Source: Psychroflexus tropicus DSM 15496 | GTDB taxonomy: Bacteria; Bacteroidota; Bacteroidia; Flavobacteriales; Flavobacteriaceae | Length of the DNA: 64,000 bases | Assembly: GCF_000378765.1 (NCBI RefSeq) | Contig: NZ_KB905342.1 | Coordinates: 744,001-808,000, forward strand | Direction: 5' to 3' | Program-made: the position numbers and the translations under genes | Shown: in pieces, positions 58,010 through 64,000 of the stretch | Layout: each line of letters begins with the position of its first letter | Numbering within the stretch: position 1 is the first letter of the stretch | The notes under the pieces: model-generated | Told to the model about the DNA's origin: nothing | The model's database searches: none | Seen by the model: the letters and a program-made list of their open reading frames with translations, nothing else

Positions 58010-59293
58010 ATGAAAAAATTAATTTTATCTACAATTTTACTGACATCACTATTTCTAGTTTCATGTACTAGTGATGATGATGTACTTACTGGTCCAGCAG
58101 AAGGTGGTAATCCCGGTGAAGGAGAAACGTTTGTAGTTTCTGGCACTATTCAGGAAGATCAAACGTGGACTAAGAATACTGTATATGTTTTAGATGGAAA
58201 AGTTGTTGTAGATGGAGGTGCTACCTTAACCATCGAACCAGGAACTATAATAAAAGGGGCTGAAGGTGTTCAGACTCAGGCTTCTGCACTAATCATTGAT
58301 AGAGATGCTACGCTAAATGCTAATGGAACTGCACAAGAACCAATTATTTTTACATCTATTTTAGATAACATACAAGCCGGACAAACAGTAAGCCCTAATT
58401 TGACTGTAAATGACAGGGGACTCTGGGGAGGTGTGATCGTTTTAGGAAATGCACCAAGTTCTTTTGAAGGTGATGCTACTGAGGAGTTAATTGAGGGTAT
58501 TCCAGCGAATTCAGGTTTTGGACTCTATGGAGGTAGTGATTCAAACGATAGTTCTGGTAATATAGAATATATCTCTATTCGTCATGGTGGTGCTAATATT
58601 GGTGAGGGAAATGAAATCAATGGTTTGACTCTTGGTGGAGTTGGAGCAGGTACTACAATCAATCATATAGAAGTTATTGCTAACCTAGACGATGGTGTTG
58701 AGTTTTTTGGAGGAACTGTAGATGCTTCAAACATAATTGTATGGGGAGTTGGTGATGATTCCGTTGACATAGATCAGGCTTACAGTGGTACAATAAGCAA
58801 TGTCGCTATCGTCATGAATAATGTATCAGACCATGGTTTAGAAATCGACGGGCCAGAAGGTTCTTTAAATGGTATGTATACACTTGAGAATGTGACTATT
58901 TTCTCAGACGATTCAGAGACAAACGCGAACTCAGGTAATAGAGAATTTGCTCAATTCCGATCTAGTGCCATGGGTATTAATAATAATATCTTATTAGTAG
59001 GAGGTCTTGAAACTTCAGACTTTACCTTGCAAGACAATCAAGGGGTGGCAGACAATTACAACGCAGAACAGTTGATGTTTTCAAACATTGAAATTGTACT
59101 TCCTGCTGGTGTAACAGATGTTGCTACTTTATTTACAGATGCTTCTGGGTTGACTTCGTTTCAAGATGATGCTAAAGGAACAAACGGTTTTGTAACTGTT
59201 GTTGAAGATACAAATTCAGCTAATACGGGGGCTAATTTGTCTGTTTTTGGATGGACCTGGGTCTCAGAAGCAGCATCTACTTTAGGGTTTTAG
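58010..59293 (+). CDS. Cell-surface lipoprotein with beta-helix-like repeats
   Basis: 427 aa from ATG 58010. The lipoprotein signal MKKLILSTILLTSLFLVSC is followed by an acidic linker (TSDDD). The body is Gly/Asn/Ile-rich with right-handed beta-helix-like turns (NIEYISIRHGGANIG, TTINHIEVIANLDDGVEFFGG, NIIVWGVGDDSVDID). The family is widespread in Bacteroidota but uncharacterised. It precedes a TonB receptor in the same direction, so the pair probably forms an uptake complex like other lipoprotein/receptor pairs. Upstream in-frame starts at 57959 lie within the promoter. Confidence 0.78.
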   Translation: MKKLILSTILLTSLFLVSCTSDDDVLTGPAEGGNPGEGETFVVSGTIQEDQTWTKNTVYVLDGKVVVDGGATLTIEPGTIIKGAEGVQTQASALIIDRDATLNANGTAQEPIIFTSILDNIQAGQTVSPNLTVNDRGLWGGVIVLGNAPSSFEGDATEELIEGIPANSGFGLYGGSDSNDSSGNIEYISIRHGGANIGEGNEINGLTLGGVGAGTTINHIEVIANLDDGVEFFGGTVDASNIIVWGVGDDSVDIDQAYSGTISNVAIVMNNVSDHGLEIDGPEGSLNGMYTLENVTIFSDDSETNANSGNREFAQFRSSAMGINNNILLVGGLETSDFTLQDNQGVADNYNAEQLMFSNIEIVLPAGVTDVATLFTDASGLTSFQDDAKGTNGFVTVVEDTNSANTGANLSVFGWTWVSEAASTLGF

Positions 59294-59323
59294 GTTGACG
59301 AAATAATTAAATTAAAAAGAATG

Positions 59324-59353
59324 GTATTGCCTGGTTTTATGACCGGGCAATAC
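59324..59353 (+). promoter_or_regulatory. Intercistronic hairpin between lipoprotein and receptor genes
   Basis: Arms GTATTGCC-TGG and CCG-GGCAATAC around a short loop, without a T tract. It probably stabilises or processes the upstream mRNA rather than terminating it. Confidence 0.55.
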
Positions 59354-59381
59354 TAGTATTATAAATAGTAAGTTGATTTTT

Positions 59382-62219
59382 ATGAATAAGTATTTGAAGT
59401 TTTTTTTATTAGGAGTTTTAGGATTAGGATTCCAGACACTAACTGCACAAAATGGCAAAATTGAAGGTAAAATTTTAGATGGTGAATTAGATGATGTTTT
59501 ACCTTTTGCAAATGTGACAGTTCTTGGAACGAGTAAAGGGAGTACATCCGATTTTGATGGACTGTATTCTATTAGCCTGGAGCCTGGGGTCTATACAGTT
59601 ACTTTTTCTTTTGTAGGCTATCAAGTGAAGGAGATTACAGAAGTGGTAATCAAAGAAAATGAAACAACACGTGTTGACGTTACACTAAACTCTGCAGCAG
59701 CAAGTCTACAGGAAGTTGTTATAACAACAACGGCAAGAAGAAATACGGAAGCTTCTGTACTAAATTTACAAAGAAAATCGGTAAAAGTTTCTGACGGGCT
59801 TTCACTTGAAGGCATGAAGAGAACTGGAGCTAGTAATGTCGCTGCTGCAGTAAAAAATATACCAGGCGTTTCTGTACAGGGAGGGAAATATGTATTTGTA
59901 AGAGGTCTTGGCGATCGTTACACGAAATCTATTTTGAATGGTATGGATATTCCTGGCTTAGACCCAGATAGAAATACGCTCCAGATGGATGTTATACCTT
60001 CTAATATTATTGAAAATATTATTGTTTCTAAAACTGCAACTGCAGATATGCCAGCAGATTTCACAGGAGGAGTAGTAGATATAGTTACTAAAGACTTTCC
60101 GTCAAGAGAAACCTACAGTTTAAGTGCAGGTGGAGCCTATAATTTTGACATGCATTTAAATTCAAACTACTTAGAGGGTAGCTCTTCCCCAACAGATTTT
60201 TTAGGCTATGATTATGGGGATAGAAACCTGCCCTTGGCAGAAAACTTAGAAATTCCTTCTCCCGTTGGAAATGGACTGAATAGCGATGGATTGAGCATTA
60301 CTACCATAACTCAAGCTTTTGATAAGAAATTGGCAGCAGATCGAACCACAAGCCCTGCAAACTTCAATTTTAGTTTTTCTGCGGGCAATAGCTACGATGT
60401 GGGGGAGAAAGGCAATAAAATAGGCTATCTAGCTAATGTTTCTTACAGAAATACCACAGAGTACTTTGCAGATTTAGAACAAAACTTCTTTTTCAAACCT
60501 ATTTCACTTTCTGAAACAGAATTAACACCCAACAGAACACAAACTGGGGATTTAGGTTCCAACAATGTATTGCTCAGTGGTCTTGCAGGTTTATCTTATA
60601 AAACCGAAAAATCTAAATACAGTTTTAATGTGCTGCATCTTCAAAATGGAGAGTCAAGAGCAGCTAAATTTAGAACATTTACTTTTATTCAGGATGATAT
60701 CGAAGTCGTAAGGGATAATATTGAATATACCCAAAAATCTATCACTAACTTGAATCTTAATGGTTCTCACGTTAACGAAGACGCATCCTGGGAGATAGAT
60801 TGGGCATTGTCCCCAAGTTTCTCTAATATTAAGGATAAAGATGTAAGGGTAACACCTTTTGAAGTAATTGGAGAAAACCAGTTTTCTATTCGTCCTAGTA
60901 CAGCTGGTGCACCACAGCGTTTGTGGAGAGATTTGGAGGAAATTAACCTTGCTGGTAAAATAGATTTTACTAAAAAGCATGAGGTGTTGGGTAAAAGTGC
61001 AAATCTGAAGTTTGGTTCAGCATATACCTATAAAGCACGTGACTTTAGAATTAATAACTACAATATGCTTATCAAAGGGAGTTCTGCAATTTCTATTGAT
61101 GGTGACGCAGACAACCTTTTACTGGATGAAAATATCTGGCGTTCATCTACTAATAGTGGAACCTATATCCAGGGTAATTTTGAACCTGCTAACAATTTTG
61201 AGTCAAACTCTACAGTTGCTGCAGTTTATGCTTCAGAAGAATTCAAAATCTCAGAAAAGCTGAAAAGTGTAATAGGCTTAAGGTTTGAAAATTATCAATT
61301 GAATTACACTGGTGTAAATAACCAGGGCACATTAGATCTTAATGATGAGCAAATTCTGGATAAAGCAGATTTATTCCCTTCGGCTAACTTTATCTATGCT
61401 GTGAATGATAATACCAACTTAAGAGCTTCATATTATGAGACAACAGCAAGACCATCTTTTAAGGAAGCTTCCATTGCTCAAATTTTTGACCCGCTAAGTG
61501 ATATTACGTTTATCGGTAACATTGACATTCAACCCTCATATATTAGTAACTTTGATTTTAGATATGAACGCTACGGAGACAACGGTCAGCTTTTTGCTGT
61601 AAGTGCATTTTATAAAAAATTCACAGATCCTATAGAGCTGGTTGCCTTCCCGGAAGCTCCAAACAATTTACAACCCCAAAATGTAAATTCAGCTGATGTG
61701 TATGGTGTTGAACTTGAAATCAGAAAAAACTTTGGTTTCCTTTCAGAAGACCTTAGCAAGTTTAGTGTCAATGCCAATTTTTCTGTGATTGAGTCAGTTG
61801 TTAAAATGTCTCAGCAAGAATTTGAATCTAGACAACTTGCAGCAAGAGATGGCGAAACCATCGACGACGAAAGAGATTTGCAGGGGCAGTCTCCATACCT
61901 TATCAATATAGGATTACGATATGATGACAATGAGAAGGGCTGGCAAGGTGGTCTGTTCTATAATGTACAGGGTGAAACTTTAGAGGTGGTAGGTATTCGT
62001 AATGTTCCTGATGCTTTCACTCAACCCTTTCACAATCTAAATTTTAGAATCTCTAAAGCTTTTGGAGAAGATAAGCAGTCCTCTATCAATTTTGGATTCA
62101 GTAACTTATTAAACGATGTTATTGAAACTAATTATAACTCTTTTCAGGCAGATTCCAGAATTTATTCCCGAAGAGATCCTGGTCAGCAGATTTCTTTAGG
62201 CTACTCCTATAGTTTTTAA
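59382..62219 (+). CDS. TonB-dependent receptor
   Basis: An outer-membrane importer of about 945 aa from ATG 59382, with signal MNKYLKFFLLGVLGLGFQTLTAQ. A carboxypeptidase-like domain (about 25-105) and a plug follow (AAAVKNIPGVSVQGGKYVFV, RGLGDRYTKSILNGMDIPG, DFTGGVVDIVTKDFP). The 22-strand barrel ends in ...GQQISLGYSYSF. The RGLGDRY-x-LNG plug pattern is frequent in receptors that accompany phosphate-responsive genes in marine Bacteroidota, but the substrate is not readable here. It pairs with the upstream lipoprotein. Confidence 0.9.
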   Translation: MNKYLKFFLLGVLGLGFQTLTAQNGKIEGKILDGELDDVLPFANVTVLGTSKGSTSDFDGLYSISLEPGVYTVTFSFVGYQVKEITEVVIKENETTRVDVTLNSAAASLQEVVITTTARRNTEASVLNLQRKSVKVSDGLSLEGMKRTGASNVAAAVKNIPGVSVQGGKYVFVRGLGDRYTKSILNGMDIPGLDPDRNTLQMDVIPSNIIENIIVSKTATADMPADFTGGVVDIVTKDFPSRETYSLSAGGAYNFDMHLNSNYLEGSSSPTDFLGYDYGDRNLPLAENLEIPSPVGNGLNSDGLSITTITQAFDKKLAADRTTSPANFNFSFSAGNSYDVGEKGNKIGYLANVSYRNTTEYFADLEQNFFFKPISLSETELTPNRTQTGDLGSNNVLLSGLAGLSYKTEKSKYSFNVLHLQNGESRAAKFRTFTFIQDDIEVVRDNIEYTQKSITNLNLNGSHVNEDASWEIDWALSPSFSNIKDKDVRVTPFEVIGENQFSIRPSTAGAPQRLWRDLEEINLAGKIDFTKKHEVLGKSANLKFGSAYTYKARDFRINNYNMLIKGSSAISIDGDADNLLLDENIWRSSTNSGTYIQGNFEPANNFESNSTVAAVYASEEFKISEKLKSVIGLRFENYQLNYTGVNNQGTLDLNDEQILDKADLFPSANFIYAVNDNTNLRASYYETTARPSFKEASIAQIFDPLSDITFIGNIDIQPSYISNFDFRYERYGDNGQLFAVSAFYKKFTDPIELVAFPEAPNNLQPQNVNSADVYGVELEIRKNFGFLSEDLSKFSVNANFSVIESVVKMSQQEFESRQLAARDGETIDDERDLQGQSPYLINIGLRYDDNEKGWQGGLFYNVQGETLEVVGIRNVPDAFTQPFHNLNFRISKAFGEDKQSSINFGFSNLLNDVIETNYNSFQADSRIYSRRDPGQQISLGYSYSF

Positions 62220-62237
62220 ATAGTTTTGATATTAGCC

Positions 62238-62270
62238 AAAAAGCTGTTCTGACTAGAGCAGCTTTTTTTG
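62238..62270 (+). terminator. Rho-independent terminator after the TonB receptor
   Basis: AAAAGCTG and CAGCTTTT arms followed by T, separating the receptor from the two-component genes. Confidence 0.8.
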
Positions 62271-62306
62271 TATCTATTCTTAACTTTTAGCTAATATTCA
62301 ATTCCC

Positions 62307-62314
62307 TAAATTTG
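62307..62314 (+). promoter_or_regulatory. -7 box of the two-component operon
   Basis: TAAATTTG, 22 nt before ATG 62337. Confidence 0.5.
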
Positions 62315-62336
62315 TCATTATCAAAACTAAAACTTC

Positions 62337-63023
62337 ATGAAAAAATCAGACATCACTATTCTCGTTGTGGATGATGATCCAGATATCTTAGAGATTTTAA
62401 ATTATAATTTGAGCGCCGAAGGTTATAAAGTGATCACTGCAGAGAATGGAGCTGAGGGGGTAAAAAAAGCCAAGAAGAAAAACCCTCATCTCGTAATTTT
62501 GGATGTGATGATGCCCGAGATGGACGGTATTGAAGCCTGTGAAAAAATCAGAGAAACCAAAGGCCTGGAAAATACGATCATTACATTTTTAACCGCTAGA
62601 GGTGAAGATTATTCTCAGGTAGCTGGATTTGATGCTGGAGCAGATGATTATATTACAAAGCCAGTTAAGCCTAAAGTCTTAATGAGTAAAGTAAAAGCTT
62701 TATTAAGACGGTTTAAGGCGAACTCACCAGAAAAAAATATTGTAGAGATTGGTGACATCATCATCAATCGTGATGAGTATAAAATTTACAATCACGGGAC
62801 AGAAATGAACTTGCCTCGAAAAGAATTTGAATTATTATCTTTACTTACTTCTGAGCCCAATAAAGTCTTTAAAAGAGATGATATCCTCAATACGGTTTGG
62901 GGGAATGAAGTAGTTGTAGGAGGGAGGACTATTGATGTCCACATTCGAAAATTAAGAGAAAAATTAGGCGACGCTAAGTTTAAGACCGTTAAAGGTGTCG
63001 GTTATAAGTTTGTACATGAATGA
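62337..63023 (+). CDS. OmpR/PhoB-family response regulator
   Basis: A 228-aa transcription factor. The receiver domain holds VVDDDPDILEIL (acidic pocket, about 10-21), phosphoacceptor Asp in LVILDVMMPEMDG (about 52-64), Thr/Ala in LTAR and Lys in ITKPVKP. The C-terminal winged-helix domain has LPRKEFELLSLL near 155 and GGRTIDVHIRKLREKLG near 198. Similar to PhoB/RprY. Its stop codon overlaps the kinase start (ATGA), so the two proteins are translationally coupled. Confidence 0.93.
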   Translation: MKKSDITILVVDDDPDILEILNYNLSAEGYKVITAENGAEGVKKAKKKNPHLVILDVMMPEMDGIEACEKIRETKGLENTIITFLTARGEDYSQVAGFDAGADDYITKPVKPKVLMSKVKALLRRFKANSPEKNIVEIGDIIINRDEYKIYNHGTEMNLPRKEFELLSLLTSEPNKVFKRDDILNTVWGNEVVVGGRTIDVHIRKLREKLGDAKFKTVKGVGYKFVHE

Positions 63024-64000
63024 GTACTAAGTTTAAAAGATCCTATAAGTTTGCCCTCAAGACGTCTACTTATATCACAATTTTACTAACGGGTCTTATT
63101 GCCCTTTATGAATACATACAACTCGAAGTCAATTTGCCTTCCATTTTGGTTTTTGCGCTGATCTGTTTTGTGTTTTCTTTTTTCATCATTCAACTGAGAA
63201 TAGAATTTTTTATTTACAAAAGGGTGAAGTCCATCTACGATAGTGTTTCTATTTTAGACCAATCCAGCTTAACAGGTCAAAGAACAACCTCCGATATGAA
63301 GACCTTAACCGAGGAAGTCGAGCGTTTTGCAAAAGGTAAAAAACTGGAAATTGAATCCTTAAAAGTAAGAGAGAATTACAGAAAAGAATTTATCGGTAAT
63401 GTTTCTCATGAATTGAAAACCCCTTTATTTACTGTGCAAGGTTATATTCTCACCCTTTTAGATGGTGCTATTAAAGATAAAAAAGTAAGAAAAAAATACC
63501 TTAATAGAGCCAGCAAGGGTGTGGATAGATTGATTTACATTGTTAAAGATCTGGATATGATCACCAAGTTGGAAACTGGTGATCTCAACTTGTATATTGA
63601 AAGTTTTGACTTGGTGGAGCTGGTAGAAAGTGTTTTTGATCTTCTGGAGATGAAATCTGCTAAAAAAGAAATCAGCCTGAGTTTTGATAAGGACTATCCG
63701 CCGATTTACGTCGATGGCGATAAGGAAAGAATACAGCAAGTAGTTACCAACTTGATTGTAAACTCCATTAAATACGGCAAAAAAGGCGGAACCTCTGAAA
63801 TAAGCTTCGAAGAGTTGAAGGATTCTAAAATCATGCTTCGAGTCACCGATAATGGTGAAGGCATTGAGAAGGAGCATATCCCAAGATTATTTGAGCGTTT
63901 CTTTAGAGTAGATAAAACAGGCTCCAGGAGAGAAGGGGGCTCTGGATTAGGTCTTTCTATTGTAAAACACATCATAGAGGCCCATAATGAACAAATTTCG
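63020..64000 (+). CDS. PhoR-like sensor histidine kinase, truncated at the window end
   Basis: 327 codons from ATG 63020 to the window edge without a stop codon. Two membrane helices (about 18-30 and 40-57) lie close together with almost no periplasmic domain, then a short linker. The H box is FIGNVSHELKTPL (His130). The N box NLIVNSIKYGKKGG, G1 DNGEGI, F LFERFFR and G2 GGSGLGLSIV follow. As in PhoR, sensing may be through a partner rather than a periplasmic domain. Only the last residues of the catalytic domain are missing. Overlaps the response-regulator stop. Confidence 0.92.
   Translation, partial: MSTKFKRSYKFALKTSTYITILLTGLIALYEYIQLEVNLPSILVFALICFVFSFFIIQLRIEFFIYKRVKSIYDSVSILDQSSLTGQRTTSDMKTLTEEVERFAKGKKLEIESLKVRENYRKEFIGNVSHELKTPLFTVQGYILTLLDGAIKDKKVRKKYLNRASKGVDRLIYIVKDLDMITKLETGDLNLYIESFDLVELVESVFDLLEMKSAKKEISLSFDKDYPPIYVDGDKERIQQVVTNLIVNSIKYGKKGGTSEISFEELKDSKIMLRVTDNGEGIEKEHIPRLFERFFRVDKTGSRREGGSGLGLSIVKHIIEAHNEQIS

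Noticed and set aside
63458-63975. Minus-strand frames near the window end
   Set aside because: They are antisense to the sensor kinase, whose H, N, G1, F and G2 boxes are all readable on the plus strand.

Overview
The window looks like a chromosome segment of a member of the Flavobacteriaceae (Bacteroidota). The evidence is an AT-rich sequence, promoters of the flavobacterial type (-7 box TAnnTTTG, often with TTG or TTTG about 18-20 nt upstream), start sites without obvious Shine-Dalgarno sequences, a type IX secretion (T9SS) sorting tail, many SusC/FecA-type TonB-dependent receptors, a GLPGLI protein, and Bacteroidota-restricted DUF families (4301, 4837, 5686, 2490). No phage, transposase, plasmid or CRISPR genes were seen. 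The genus is not resolved.

Layout. 1-4,600: the end of an M57-type metalloprotease, a TrkH/KtrB potassium transporter, a cluster of three very small tandem genes with their own terminator (2,254-2,682), a flavin reductase, a repeat-rich intergenic block (3,670-4,366) and two tRNA-Val genes. 4,650-10,300 (minus strand): an exbB-exbD-tonB-folC operon, a glutamate/leucine-type dehydrogenase and anmK. 10,470-17,730: an acyl-CoA dehydrogenase, then a vitamin-uptake region (thiamine-binding protein, PnuC-type permease, NadR-like kinase) followed by DUF4301, arfB and a TPP-riboswitch-controlled TonB receptor. 17,800-24,840: DUF4837, a DUF4304-like gene with a double operator, a porin-like pseudogene, an RsuA-family pseudouridine synthase and a three-gene envelope operon. 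25,070-30,190: polyamine genes (arginine decarboxylase, agmatinase, deoxyhypusine-synthase-like protein) and a GNAT-nitrilase fusion. 30,300-32,540: two metallopeptidases and a lipoprotein. 32,700-36,850: a translation block (rplM, rpsI, rpsB, tsf, pyrH, frr). 36,890-44,600: DUF5686, MMPL exporter, trmN6, glutaryl-CoA-type dehydrogenase, DUF3050.

44,700-51,890 is the accessory region and the most unusual part. Two units sit in tandem, and each begins with the same roughly 435-bp leader. The leader holds a double TTACGG-N5-CCGTAA operator, a promoter at fixed spacing and a hairpin-rich 5'UTR, and it runs into the first four codons (MKNL) of a secreted protein whose remaining sequence differs completely between the units. 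Each unit ends in a copy of an adrenodoxin-type ferredoxin gene; the first copy is a pseudogene. Related palindromic repeats bracket the units. One cargo is a small four-Cys secreted protein plus a GLPGLI protein and a TonB-receptor-like barrel. The other is a lipoprotein with a plant-type ferredoxin fold that has lost two of its four cluster cysteines, plus a secreted protein of unknown function. The same operator, with identical geometry, occurs upstream of the DUF4304-like gene at 19.4 kb, so these genes probably form one regulon.

51,990-54,490 (minus) is an iron-sulfur/redox operon (Mrp ATPase, NfuA-like scaffold, ferredoxin-NADP reductase), followed by a LuxE-like enzyme. 55,680-64,000 holds a T9SS surface protein divergent from a lipoprotein plus TonB receptor pair, then a PhoB/PhoR-like two-component system whose kinase runs off the window. 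This resembles a nutrient-limitation (possibly phosphate) uptake locus.
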